From: Kitasatospora kifunensis
GTDB lineage: Bacteria; Actinomycetota; Actinomycetes; Streptomycetales; Streptomycetaceae
Length of the DNA: 64,000 bases
Assembly (NCBI RefSeq): GCF_014203855.1
Contig: NZ_JACHJV010000001.1
Span: 3,782,001-3,846,000 of the forward strand
Direction: 5' to 3'
A model generated the notes under the pieces. The model did not search any database. It was given only the letters and a program-made list of their open reading frames with translations, and was not told the DNA's origin. This document shows, piece by piece, positions 52,330 through 61,002 of the stretch. Within the stretch, counting starts at the first letter, position 1, and each line of letters opens with the position of its first letter. Both the position numbers and the translations under genes were made by a program.

Positions 52330-52998
52330 TCAGGAGGCCACCCGTAGGGCCTGGCGCTTGAGGAGCTTGTCGAAGCTGACGATCGCGCCGCGCTGGGGGT
52401 GGTTGTGCAGGCGGACGTGGTCGGTCAGGGCCCGGATCAGGAAGAGGCCGCGGCCGCTCTCCCCCAGCAGGTCCGGCAGGACGTCGAGCTCCGGCAGGCG
52501 CGGCAGGGCGGGGTGCGGGCGGCCCGGCGGCAGGACATGGGTGTCGTAGGGGGTGGGGCGGGAGCGGCGGGCCGGGCCGAGGGCGGTGGGGCCCGGCAGG
52601 GTGGCGCGGCCGCGGCGGCGGCGCCGGCACGGCCGCGCCACCCTGCCGGACTCCGAGGGGACCCGCTCCGAGACGACCGGCTCCGGCAGGCCGGGCAGCG
52701 GGCGGCGGGCCGGGACCAGGCGGGGGGCCGGCGGCAGGCCCGGGCCCGAGTCGATCACCTCGATCCGCAGCAGGTCGCCGTCGAGCGTGGCGGTCACCTG
52801 GAAGCCGTCATCACCGCTGGGCCGCGCGCCGCCCGCGTGCTCCACGGCGTTGGCGCAGGCCTCGGTCAGCGCCAGGCCGAGGTCGTGGGCGATTCCCGGG
52901 TCGACGCCGACGCTCTCCATGGTGCCGAGCAGGAAGCGTCGGGCCAGCGGCACGCTGGCCAGTTCGCGCTTGAGGTGCAGAGTCCACCAGATGTCCAC
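52330..52998 (-). CDS. RsbW-like anti-sigma/HATPase protein with an internal insertion
   Basis: 222 residues from a GTG at 52998 with GGAGGG 7 nt upstream. GHKL ATPase boxes: N-box LALTEACANAVEHA, G1 EVIDSGPGL and G2 ESGRGLFLIRALTDHV. They are normally ~20 residues apart, but here ~90 residues of Arg/Pro-rich low-complexity sequence separate G1 and G2. That insert contains a 20-bp perfect inverted repeat in the DNA. Streptomyces has many such serine-kinase-type anti-sigma factors. The insert lies where the ATP lid should be, so activity is uncertain. Confidence 0.8.
   Translation of the reverse strand: MDIWWTLHLKRELASVPLARRFLLGTMESVGVDPGIAHDLGLALTEACANAVEHAGGARPSGDDGFQVTATLDGDLLRIEVIDSGPGLPPAPRLVPARRPLPGLPEPVVSERVPSESGRVARPCRRRRRGRATLPGPTALGPARRSRPTPYDTHVLPPGRPHPALPRLPELDVLPDLLGESGRGLFLIRALTDHVRLHNHPQRGAIVSFDKLLKRQALRVAS
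52593..52649. repeat. 20-bp inverted repeat inside the RsbW-like gene
   Basis: CCGGCAGGGTGGCGCGGCCG (52593-52612) and its exact complement (52630-52649) enclose a 17-nt loop. The whole element is in frame and encodes part of the Arg-rich insert (around residues 117-135, including a CRRRRRGR run). It has the appearance of a palindromic mobile or REP-like unit. Confidence 0.85.
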
Positions 52999-53266
52999 GA
53001 CCGGTCCCTCCTGGCTGGGGCTCCACATACAACTAGGTATTGCCGACCGATCGGGCCATGAACCGTCGCGCTTCGGGCGGTCCGCCCATTCGGCGGATGG
53101 ACGAGCGCGGCACTGTATGCCGAACGGCGCGCAAGGCGAACCGCACGCCGGGGCCATTGGGGTTAGAGGGTGTCAGCCCAGGTGGGAGGGTCATTCCCGT
53201 TGGCCGGAGCGCGCCTTCGCCCCCCGCCCCGGACGGGTCTGGGCCCGATGAGATGATGGCCCGGCC

Positions 53267-54070
53267 ATGACTGACCGCCACCTCGCCCCGCTGCCGGGCG
53301 CCGCCGAGCCGGCGCGCCCGTCCGCGCTGCGCGCGGGGTGGGACCTGCGGCTGCTGCGCGCGGTGCCGTTCGCGCTGGTGTGCACGGTGGTGGCCGCCTT
53401 CGGCCACAGCCTGAGCGGTGGCGGCGAGGTCGCCGTGCCCGCGCTGCTGCTCGGGTTCGCCCTGGTGGCCGCGGTCGCGACACTGCTCGGCGGGCGGGAA
53501 CGCACGCTGCTGGGGATCGCCGGGACGCTGGGGGCCGGTCAGCTCGGCCTGCACCTGCTCTTCCACTGTCTCGGCCACCACGCGATGGCCGGGATGACAC
53601 TGGATCAGGTCGCCGGTCGGCTGATCTGCAACGACATGCCCGGGATGACCCGGGTGCTGCCCGCCGGGGTGAGTCCGGCTCAGCTGGTCGGCAGCGCGGG
53701 CCTGGACCCGCGCAGCTACCACGCGGTGGCCGCCGGTCCCTGGTGGCTGTTCGGGCTGACGCCCGCGATGCTGCTCGGCCACCTGCTGGCCGCCGTGCTG
53801 GCCGGCTGGTGGCTGCGCCGAGGCGAGGCCGCGCTGTGGCGGCTGGTCCGGCTGGCCGGCAGCGCCGCCCGCGAACTGCAGCGGTGGAGCGCGCCGCTGG
53901 GGCGGGCGCTGGCGCTGGTCGCCGCGGTGCTGCGGGGCCTGCTCGGCGTGGCGGGAGCCGGGGTGCGACTGCCGCGCCCCGATCGGGAGGAGTGCCGGCT
54001 GCCGGTGGCGGCCGTGCTGCGGCACAGCGTGGTGCGGCGTGGTCCGCCAGCGGCGGCTTTCGCGCGCTGA
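53267..54070 (+). CDS. Integral membrane protein of the copper cluster
   Basis: 267 residues with about five transmembrane helices (starting AVPFALVCTVVAAFGHSLSGG). It contains clustered His/Met/Cys residues in loops (LHLLFHCLGHHAMAGMTLDQ, LICNDMPGMTRVLP) of the kind that bind copper. The C-terminus is basic. No named family. Its place directly before ycnI, sco and PCuAC suggests a role in copper handling. Confidence 0.7.
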   Translation: MTDRHLAPLPGAAEPARPSALRAGWDLRLLRAVPFALVCTVVAAFGHSLSGGGEVAVPALLLGFALVAAVATLLGGRERTLLGIAGTLGAGQLGLHLLFHCLGHHAMAGMTLDQVAGRLICNDMPGMTRVLPAGVSPAQLVGSAGLDPRSYHAVAAGPWWLFGLTPAMLLGHLLAAVLAGWWLRRGEAALWRLVRLAGSAARELQRWSAPLGRALALVAAVLRGLLGVAGAGVRLPRPDREECRLPVAAVLRHSVVRRGPPAAAFAR

Positions 54071-54197
54071 ACCGCCGTCACCCCCGTGACCCCACGTGAT
54101 CGGTTGACGGGTGAGGTCGGCGCCGCGTACCCGCAGGTCGTCACTTCCCCCTGTCCAGGGCACTCGTGTGCCCTGCTCCCGATGGAGATCGCCACCG

Positions 54198-54929
54198 ATG
54201 CGTTCGCTTTCCGCCCGCCGTTCCACCGCCGCCGCCGTCCTGGCCGCCGGTGCCGTGCTGGCCACCGCCGTCCCCGCCTTCGCGCACGTCACCGTGAACC
54301 CGAACACCGCCACGCAGGGCGGCTACACCGCTGTCGCGTTCCGGGTGCCGGACGAGAGCGACAAGGCGAGCACGGTCAAGCTGGAGGTCACCGTGCCGAC
54401 CGACCACCCCGTCGCCTCGGTCTCCACCCAGCCGGTGCCCGGTTGGACCGCGACCGTCGACAAGACCCACCTGGCGACCCCGGTGACCACCGACGACGGC
54501 CAGGTCACCGACGCGGTCAGCAAGATCACCTGGACCGCCGACGCCACCGGCAAGATCGGCCCCGGCCAGTTCCAGGAGTTCAAGATCTCGCTCGGCCCGC
54601 TGCCGAAGGACACCGACCAGCTGGTCTTCAAGGCGCTGCAGACCTATGACGACGGCACCGTGGTGCGCTGGATCGACGAGGCCAAGCCGGGCCAGGCCGA
54701 GCCCCAGCACCCGGCCCCGACCCTGCACCTGACGGCCGCCGCCGCCAGCGGCTCGCCCTCCCCCGCCGCGACCGGCGCCCCGCAGGACGGCAAGTCGACC
54801 ACCGCCACGGCCAAGTCCAACGACTCGACCGCTCGCACGCTGGGCATCGTCGGCATCGTGGTCGGCGTGCTCGGTGCCGCCCTCGGTGTGGTCGGCCTGC
54901 GCCGCAAGAGCGGCACCCCCGCTTCCTGA
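54198..54929 (+). CDS. ycnI: YcnI-like copper-binding protein (DUF1775)
   Basis: 243 residues from an ATG at 54198. A signal peptide ends AVPAFA followed by HVTVNP, so the mature protein would begin with His30, the N-terminal copper ligand of this family. The DUF1775 domain follows (TVKLEVTVPTDHPVASVSTQPVPGWTATVDKT), including the conserved Trp. A Ser/Ala-rich linker and a C-terminal transmembrane helix (GIVGIVVGVLGAALGVVGL) anchor it. It acts outside the cell, passing copper to partners encoded next door. Confidence 0.92.
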   Translation: MRSLSARRSTAAAVLAAGAVLATAVPAFAHVTVNPNTATQGGYTAVAFRVPDESDKASTVKLEVTVPTDHPVASVSTQPVPGWTATVDKTHLATPVTTDDGQVTDAVSKITWTADATGKIGPGQFQEFKISLGPLPKDTDQLVFKALQTYDDGTVVRWIDEAKPGQAEPQHPAPTLHLTAAAASGSPSPAATGAPQDGKSTTATAKSNDSTARTLGIVGIVVGVLGAALGVVGLRRKSGTPAS

Positions 54930-55024
54930 GGCAGGGCCGCCGGGGTCGTCCGTCCTGCTGACCCCTGGACGGACGGCCCCGGCGGGCCGCCCCACCACGA
55001 GCCCGAACGAACGGACCTCACACC

Positions 55025-55696
55025 ATGAAGCTCTCCTCCGCCCGCCGCCGCACCGCCTGTGCCGCCGCCCTCGCGCTGACCGCCGCCCTCGCGCTGAGCG
55101 CCTGCGGCTCCGGCACCAAGTCGACCAGCGGCGCGGCCATCGTCTCCCAGCAGTCCCAGAACTCGCCCTACCAGGGCACGGTGCTGGCCAAGCACTTCGA
55201 CATGCCCGACCTGGTGCTGCCCGACACCAGCGGCCAGCCCTTCGACCTGCGCCAGCGCACCGCCGGGAAGACCACGCTGCTCTTCTTCGGCTACACCAGC
55301 TGCCCGGACGTGTGCCCCACCACGATGGGCGACATCGGTGTGGCGATGTCGAAGCTGCCCGCCGACGAGCAGGCGAAGATCAACGTGGTCTTCGTCTCCA
55401 CCGATCCGCAGGTCGACACCCCCCAGGTGCTGCGCACCTGGCTGAACTCCTTCAACAAGAACTTCATCGGCCTGACCGGTGACCTGCAGAAGGTCAAGGC
55501 GGCCGCGCTGAGCCTGGGCATCCTGGTGGAGGACCCGGTGGTCAACAAGGACGGCACGGTGACCTCCTCGCACGGCGCCCAGGTGCTGGCCTTCATGCCC
55601 TCCGACGACAAGGCGCACCTGGTCTACCTGAGCAACACCTCGCAGGACGTCTTCGCCCACGACCTGCCGCTGCTGGCCAAGGGGGTGGCGGCCTGA
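55025..55696 (+). CDS. sco: Sco-family copper chaperone lipoprotein
   Basis: 223 residues. A lipobox LSAC puts the lipidated Cys at position 27. The thioredoxin-like domain has the copper ligands CPDVC (Cys93, Cys97) and a later His in SSHGAQ. Sco proteins metallate the CuA centre of cytochrome oxidase and, in Streptomyces, other extracellular copper enzymes. The stop overlaps the start of the PCuAC gene (TGATG), so the two are translationally coupled. Confidence 0.95.
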   Translation: MKLSSARRRTACAAALALTAALALSACGSGTKSTSGAAIVSQQSQNSPYQGTVLAKHFDMPDLVLPDTSGQPFDLRQRTAGKTTLLFFGYTSCPDVCPTTMGDIGVAMSKLPADEQAKINVVFVSTDPQVDTPQVLRTWLNSFNKNFIGLTGDLQKVKAAALSLGILVEDPVVNKDGTVTSSHGAQVLAFMPSDDKAHLVYLSNTSQDVFAHDLPLLAKGVAA

Positions 55697-56187
55697 TGGG
55701 CGCCAGGAACTTCCGGCAGACCGCGCTGATCGGGGCCACGGTCGCCGCCGTACTGACCGCGGGCGCGATAGCCGTCGTCTGCGACGGTGGGAGCAGTCAG
55801 GCCTCGAGCGCCAAGCTCAGCGTCGCGGACTCGTACATCCCGCTGCCCGCAGGCAGCCCCGGCAGCGACAGCATGGCCGCCGGGTACCTGACGGTGCGCA
55901 ACACCGGCGGCACGGCGGACACCCTGGTGCGGGTGAGCAGCCCCGGCGCCGGTTCGGTGAGCATGCACCGGTCCACCGACACCACCATGCAGGAAGTGGA
56001 CAGCCTGCCGGTGCCGGCGAACGGCGCGTTGCAGCTGACCCGGGGCGGCACCCATCTCATGATCATGGGGTGGCAGAAGCCACCCGCCGTCGGCGACGAG
56101 CTGGAACTGGACCTGACCTTCGCACACAGCGGCACCATCGCCGTCCAGGTGCCGGTGAAACCCCTCACCTACCGCCCCGGGAGCTGA
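55696..56187 (+). CDS. PCuAC-family extracytoplasmic copper chaperone
   Basis: 163 residues. A membrane anchor (about residues 9-28) precedes a cupredoxin-like domain. The copper site is SMHRSTDTTM (His91, Met98) and the later THLMIM. These His/Met ligands match the PCuAC (DUF461) family; ECuC of S. lividans is the likely orthologue as I know it. It delivers Cu(I) to Sco. Coupled to sco upstream and 7 bp from the copC/D gene downstream. Confidence 0.93.
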   Translation: MGARNFRQTALIGATVAAVLTAGAIAVVCDGGSSQASSAKLSVADSYIPLPAGSPGSDSMAAGYLTVRNTGGTADTLVRVSSPGAGSVSMHRSTDTTMQEVDSLPVPANGALQLTRGGTHLMIMGWQKPPAVGDELELDLTFAHSGTIAVQVPVKPLTYRPGS

Positions 56188-56194
56188 CGAAGAG

Positions 56195-58201
56195 ATGCGC
56201 AAAGCCTGGGCCTGGCTCACCACCGCGGGCACCCTGCTGATCCTGCTGTTCGCCACCGCCGCACCCGCCTCGGCGCACGCGGCGCTGCTGCAGACCGATC
56301 CGGCACAGAACTCGGTGGTGGCGAGCGCGCCGACCGCCGTGACGCTGACCTTCAGCGAAGGGGTGACGCTCGACAGCGACTCGGTCCGGGTGCTCGACCC
56401 GGCCGGCAAACCGGTGGACACCGGCAACCCCACGCACGCGGACGGCAAGGGCGACACCGCCACCGTCGGGCTGCGGGCGGGCCTGGGCAACGGCACGTAC
56501 ACGGTGGCCTGGCGGGCCATCTCGGCCGACACCCACCCGGTCGGCGGGGCGTTCACCTTCTCGATCGGCGCGCCCTCGACCACCTCGGTCTCGCTCTCGC
56601 AGGCCAACGGCGCCAAGGCCGACGAGGTGGTCTCCGCGCTGTACGGGACCGGGCGGGCGGTGGCCTACGGAGCCTTCGCGCTGCTGGTCGGGACGGCGGC
56701 CTTCGTGCTGCTGTGCTGGCCGCGCGGGGCGGCGACCCGAGCGGTGCAGCGGCTGCTGATGGGCGGCTGGGTCGCGCTGCTGGCCGCCACGGTGGCGGTG
56801 CTGCTGCTGCGCGGTCCCTACGAGCGCGGGACCGGTCTGGGCCAGGTCTTCGACCTGTCGTTGGTGCGCGGCACGCTGGACGAGCGGCTCGGCACGGCGC
56901 TGGCCGCGCGGTTGCTGCTGCTGGCGGCGGGTGGGGTCTTCCTGTCGCTGCTGGTCGGGCACTTGGGGCAGCCGGACGAGGAGGGCGCGCCGGCCGAGGT
57001 GACCGCCTCGACCGGGGATGCCGAGGAGGACGAGCTGCGCCGCCTGGAGCGGCGGGCGGCCGAGCGGCCGCTGCGCGAGGCGCGGCTGGCGCTGGGCGCG
57101 GGCGGGCTGCTGCTCGCCCTGGCGCTCGCGGCCACCTGGGCGGGGGCGGACCACGCGGCGGTCGGGATCCAGGTGTGGCTCGCACTGCCGTTCGACCTGC
57201 TCCACCTGATCGCGATGGCCTGCTGGCTGGGCGGCCTGGTGACCCTGGTGGCCGCATTGCGCAACGGGGCCGGCGCGGCGGTGGCCGAGCGGTTTTCCAA
57301 GGTCGCGATGGTCTCGGTGGCCTGCCTGGTGCTCACCGGCGTCTACCAGGTCTGGCGGGGCGTGGGCTCCTGGGACGCGCTGGTGGACACGACCTACGGG
57401 CAGCTGGTGCTGGTCAAGGTCGGGCTGGTGCTGGTGATGCTGGGCACGGCTTGGTTCTCTCGCCGGTGGACCTCACGGCTGCGGACGGCGGCTGCCGACG
57501 GGGAGCAGGAAGTCGAGCAGGTCGTTGTTGCGGACGGCGGCCGCTCGGGCGGCGTCGAGCGGGCAGAGGGTGACGCGGCGGCGGCCGGCGCAGCGGCCGG
57601 CGCAGCGGACGACCCCGTGCGGCGTGGGCAGTTGGCGCGGCAGCGGGCAGCGGTGGCGGCGGCCGGGGTCCGCCGGGTGCAGGACGGCTCGCCGGTGCAG
57701 GCGGGGCTGCGGCGCTCGGTGCTGATCGAGGCCGCGGTGGCGATCGGCGTGCTGGTGGTGACCACGGTGCTGACCAACTCGCCGCCCGGCCGGGTGGCGG
57801 CCGAGGTCGCCGCCGCCAGCGGCACCGCGGGCAGCACGGCGCCGAAGACGGCCGCGCAGAGCGTGGAACTCAAGCTGCCCTACAACACCGGCGGTACCGA
57901 GAAGGGCGCCAAGGGCACCGCGATCCTGACCGTCAACCCGGCCGCCACCGGCACCAGCCAGCTGACCCTGCTGGTCACCGACGGCTCCGGGCAGCCGGTG
58001 GACGTGCCCGAGACCCAGGTCTCCTTCACCCTGCCGGACCGCGACCTCGGCCCGCTGCCGGTGACGCTGAGCAAGTCCGGCACCGGCCGCTGGAGCGGCA
58101 CCGCGCAGCTCCCGCTGGCCGGCGAGTGGGTGGCCGCGGTCGTCGTCCGGTCCTCGGACATCGACCAGGACACCGAGACCAAGCAACTGACGATCAGCTG
58201 A
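56195..58201 (+). CDS. CopC/CopD fusion, copper import or resistance protein
   Basis: 668 residues. A signal peptide ends APASA followed by HAALLQTDP, so His28 becomes the CopC N-terminal copper ligand. DTHPVGGAF supplies the second His set. After residue ~150 a CopD-like membrane domain with about eight helices follows, broken by an acidic loop (GDAEEDELRRLERR) and an Ala-rich linker with tandem GCGGCCGGCGCA repeats. The last ~130 residues form a FixH/YtkA-like extracellular beta domain. The gene is part of the sco-PCuAC-copC/D-dtpA series with short gaps. Confidence 0.93.
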   Translation: MRKAWAWLTTAGTLLILLFATAAPASAHAALLQTDPAQNSVVASAPTAVTLTFSEGVTLDSDSVRVLDPAGKPVDTGNPTHADGKGDTATVGLRAGLGNGTYTVAWRAISADTHPVGGAFTFSIGAPSTTSVSLSQANGAKADEVVSALYGTGRAVAYGAFALLVGTAAFVLLCWPRGAATRAVQRLLMGGWVALLAATVAVLLLRGPYERGTGLGQVFDLSLVRGTLDERLGTALAARLLLLAAGGVFLSLLVGHLGQPDEEGAPAEVTASTGDAEEDELRRLERRAAERPLREARLALGAGGLLLALALAATWAGADHAAVGIQVWLALPFDLLHLIAMACWLGGLVTLVAALRNGAGAAVAERFSKVAMVSVACLVLTGVYQVWRGVGSWDALVDTTYGQLVLVKVGLVLVMLGTAWFSRRWTSRLRTAAADGEQEVEQVVVADGGRSGGVERAEGDAAAAGAAAGAADDPVRRGQLARQRAAVAAAGVRRVQDGSPVQAGLRRSVLIEAAVAIGVLVVTTVLTNSPPGRVAAEVAAASGTAGSTAPKTAAQSVELKLPYNTGGTEKGAKGTAILTVNPAATGTSQLTLLVTDGSGQPVDVPETQVSFTLPDRDLGPLPVTLSKSGTGRWSGTAQLPLAGEWVAAVVVRSSDIDQDTETKQLTIS

Positions 58202-58210
58202 GGTACGGGT

Positions 58211-59467
58211 ATGGCTACGCAGGAAACCACCAGTGCGCCCGCCACGGAGCAACCGCCGAGCGGCGGCGGCTTCTCCCGTCGGACGCTGTTCCAGGGCGCC
58301 GGGGCCGGGCTCGCCGTCGGCGCGGCCGGCGGCGTGCTGGCCCGGGGCGCGACGGTGCCCGAGCAGCACGCCGCGCCCTCGCTCGGCGCGGCGAGGATCG
58401 AGTTCCAGGGCCCGCATCAGGCGGGGATCGTCCAACCGCCGCAGGCCAGGGTGCAGTTGGCCGCCTTCGACCTGGCGCCGAACGCCGGGCGGGCCGGGCT
58501 GCAGGCGCTGCTCAAGCTCTGGTCGCAGACCGCGGCCCGGCTGGCGGTCGGCGAGCCGGCCGGCACGCACGAGAACCAGATCGCGCTGGACGCCGGGCCC
58601 AGCTCGCTGACCGTCACGGTCGGCTTCGGCGCCACCCTGTTCGACAAGGTGGGCCTGGCCGACCGCCGCCCCGCGCAGCTGAACCCGCTGCCGGCCTTCC
58701 CGCTGGACGCCATCGACCGCTCCCGCAGCGACGGCGACCTGTGGGTGCAGATCGGCGCGGACGACGCGCTGGTGGCGTTCCACGCGCTGCGGGTGCTCCA
58801 GCAGCAGGCCGCCCCCGCCGCCGCGGTCCGCTGGCAGATGGCCGGCTTCGCCCGTTCCCCCGGCGCCACCGCCAAGCCGATGACCGGGCGCAACCTGATG
58901 GGCCAGGTCGACGGCACCAACAACCCCAAGCCGACCGACCCCGACTTCGCCGCCAAGATCTTCGCCACCGGTCCCGACTGGATGGCCGGCGGCAGCTACG
59001 TCGTGCTGCGGCGGATCCGGATGCTGCTGGACGACTGGGAGAACCTGTCGACGGACCGTCAGGAGCGGTTCATCGGACGGCGCAAGTCGGATGGCGCGCC
59101 GCTCTCCGGCGGCACCGAGACCACCCCCGTCGACCTGACCAAGCAGAACCCGGACGGCACCCTGGCGATCCCCGCCGACGCGCACATCCGGGTGGCCGCG
59201 CCGACCGCCAACGGCGGGGCCGCGATGCTGCGGCGCGGCTTCTCCTACGCCGACGGGGTGCTGCCGGACGGCTCGCCGGACGCGGGACTGCTCTTCCTGG
59301 CCTTCCAGGCGGACCCGGCGCGCGGCTTCGTCCCCGTGCAGCAGAAGCTGGCCCGCGGCGACGGCCTCTCGCGCTTCCTGCGGCACGAGGCGAGCGGGCT
59401 GTACGCGGTGCCGCGCGGCGTCCAGGGCGGCGAGGGGTACCTGGGGCAGGCACTGCTGGAGGGATAG
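58211..59467 (+). CDS. dtpA: Tat-exported DyP-type peroxidase
   Basis: 418 residues. The twin-arginine signal SRRTLFQGAG (Arg23-Arg24) precedes a hydrophobic stretch. DyP features are GQVDGTNNP (the GxxDG motif with catalytic Asp), DAHIRVAAP (proximal haem His) and MLRRGFSYADG (distal Arg). This is the EfeB/DtpA type. In S. lividans DtpA acts with GlxA and Sco/ECuC in copper-dependent morphogenesis, as I know it. Last gene of the copper series; stop 9460s, next gene pheA 114 bp on. Confidence 0.95.
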   Translation: MATQETTSAPATEQPPSGGGFSRRTLFQGAGAGLAVGAAGGVLARGATVPEQHAAPSLGAARIEFQGPHQAGIVQPPQARVQLAAFDLAPNAGRAGLQALLKLWSQTAARLAVGEPAGTHENQIALDAGPSSLTVTVGFGATLFDKVGLADRRPAQLNPLPAFPLDAIDRSRSDGDLWVQIGADDALVAFHALRVLQQQAAPAAAVRWQMAGFARSPGATAKPMTGRNLMGQVDGTNNPKPTDPDFAAKIFATGPDWMAGGSYVVLRRIRMLLDDWENLSTDRQERFIGRRKSDGAPLSGGTETTPVDLTKQNPDGTLAIPADAHIRVAAPTANGGAAMLRRGFSYADGVLPDGSPDAGLLFLAFQADPARGFVPVQQKLARGDGLSRFLRHEASGLYAVPRGVQGGEGYLGQALLEG

Positions 59468-59581
59468 GGCTCTTCTGCCCGTGCGGCTGGGACCAACTCG
59501 TGGACCGCGGCTCCGCGAGTGCCCCGAAGTGGCTAAGGTGGCACGTCTGGTATCGGTACGCGAAGCTCACGGAGGCGCGGC

Positions 59582-60517
59582 ATGTCGGCTACCCGCTACA
59601 CCTACCTCGGGCCCGCCGGCACCTTTACCGAGGCCGCCCTGCACACGCTGCCGGAGGCGGCGACCCGGGAGCTGGTGCCGCTGAGCTCGGTTCCGGCCGC
59701 GCTGGACGCGGTGCGCGCCGGCGAGGCGGCCGGTGCCTTCGTGGCCATCGAGAACTCGGTGGAGGGGGCGGTCACCGCGACCGCCGACGAACTGGCCATG
59801 GGCGCACCGCTGATGATCTACCGCGAGGTGCTGCTGCCGATCAGCTTCGCGCTGCTGGTGCGACCCGGCACCACGCTGGCCGACATCAAGACCGTCACCA
59901 GCCACCCCGTCGCCCAGCCGCAGGTGCGCCACTGGCTGGGCAGCAACCTGCCGCACGCCCACTGGGAGGCGGCCGCCTCCAACGCGGACGGTGCGCGGCT
60001 GGTCCAGGAGGGGCAGGCGGACGGCGCCTTCGCGGGCGAGTTCGCGGCCGCGCTCTACGGCCTCGAGCCGCTGGTCACCGACATCCACGACGCGCAGAAC
60101 GCGACCACCCGCTTCGTCCTGATCGGGCGCCCCGGGCGGGTCTCCTCGCCGACCGGTGCGGACAAGACGTCCATGGTGGTCTGGCTCGGTGACAACCACC
60201 CGGGTGCGCTGCTGGAACTCCTGCAGGAATTCGCGGTGCGCGGGGTCAACCTGATGCGGATCGAATCCCGGCCCACCGGTCACGGCCTGGGGAACTACTG
60301 CTTCTCGATCGACTGCGAGGGCCACCTCAGCGAACGCCGGGTCTCCGAGACGTTGATGGGCCTGCGGCGGATCTGCCCGCAGATCCGGTTCCTCGGCTCC
60401 TATCCGCGGGCCGATCGGCGAGCGGCGACGCCGCGCCAGCCGGGGACCTCGGACGAGGATTTCGATCGCGCCGCCGATTGGCTGGCACGCTGCCTGGACG
60501 GGCGCGGCGAAAGCTGA
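59582..60517 (+). CDS. pheA: Prephenate dehydratase
   Basis: 311 residues, with GGAGG before the ATG. The catalytic part begins RYTYLGPAGTFTEAAL and includes AIENSVEGAV and NATTRFVLIG (TRF motif). The C-terminal ACT domain, SMVVWLGDNHPGALLELLQEFAVRGVNLMRIESRP, carries the ESRP phenylalanine-binding motif. It makes phenylpyruvate from prephenate. Monofunctional, with no chorismate mutase domain. A DnaA-box cluster follows. Confidence 0.96.
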   Translation: MSATRYTYLGPAGTFTEAALHTLPEAATRELVPLSSVPAALDAVRAGEAAGAFVAIENSVEGAVTATADELAMGAPLMIYREVLLPISFALLVRPGTTLADIKTVTSHPVAQPQVRHWLGSNLPHAHWEAAASNADGARLVQEGQADGAFAGEFAAALYGLEPLVTDIHDAQNATTRFVLIGRPGRVSSPTGADKTSMVVWLGDNHPGALLELLQEFAVRGVNLMRIESRPTGHGLGNYCFSIDCEGHLSERRVSETLMGLRRICPQIRFLGSYPRADRRAATPRQPGTSDEDFDRAADWLARCLDGRGES

Positions 60518-61002
60518 TTCGCCTGCTGGAAAGGCGTGGGACGGGTGCGCGAAACCTGGCGTACATCTGGGCCAAAGCCCGTCCCCGCCCGTCATCCACA
60601 GGCCCCCGGGCCGATCCCCGACTCATCCACAGGCCCGCTCGGAGGGTAGTTATCCACCGGTTATCCACAGGCCTGGGGATGAGTCGACAAACCGGCTTAG
60701 CTACTCCCAGGTCGGATCTGATCATCGGCAAGCGGGTCAAATCGGACTAGTCACACCAGAGTCACCCTTCTCCTCAGAAGTCACCGCTCCGAGTGAGCGA
60801 ATTCCCTCGGCCGTGAGGGCAGATTGATGTTTGAAACATGGAAAACGTGATTCGGTATCCGTCGGCCAGCCGTCAATCCACCATCCACAGGCCCAAGCCC
60901 GGACCTGTGGACAAATAGCGACGGAGGGCCGTTCGGGGTGAGTTATCCACAGGGGGAGTGGAGTTATCCCCAGGGGACCTCGGTCCCGGTAGGCTTGCCC
61001 CC
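60518..61002. promoter_or_regulatory. DnaA-box cluster in the pheA-serS gap
   Basis: Six 9-mers fit (T/C)(T/C)(A/G)TCCACA: 60592-60600, 60623-60631, 60661-60669, 60881-60889, 60906-60914 (reverse strand, TTGTCCACA) and 60943-60951. Two degenerate copies are TTATCCACC at 60650 and TTATCCCCA at 60964. They form two groups (60592-60669 and 60881-60972) with ~210 bp between them. No dnaA, dnaN or AT-rich unwinding element is near, so this is not oriC. A DnaA-titration or initiation-control site is more likely. The serS promoter lies at the right end. Confidence 0.75.
60990..60995 (+). promoter_or_regulatory. -10 hexamer of a probably leaderless serS transcript
   Basis: TAGGCT lies 7 nt before the GTG of serS, and there is no Shine-Dalgarno. 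This spacing would put transcription start at or next to the start codon. Confidence 0.5.

Noticed and set aside
60592..60972. Chromosomal origin oriC
   Set aside because: Only about eight DnaA boxes, no dnaA or dnaN beside them and no long AT-rich element; streptomycete oriC has about twice as many boxes between dnaA and dnaN.
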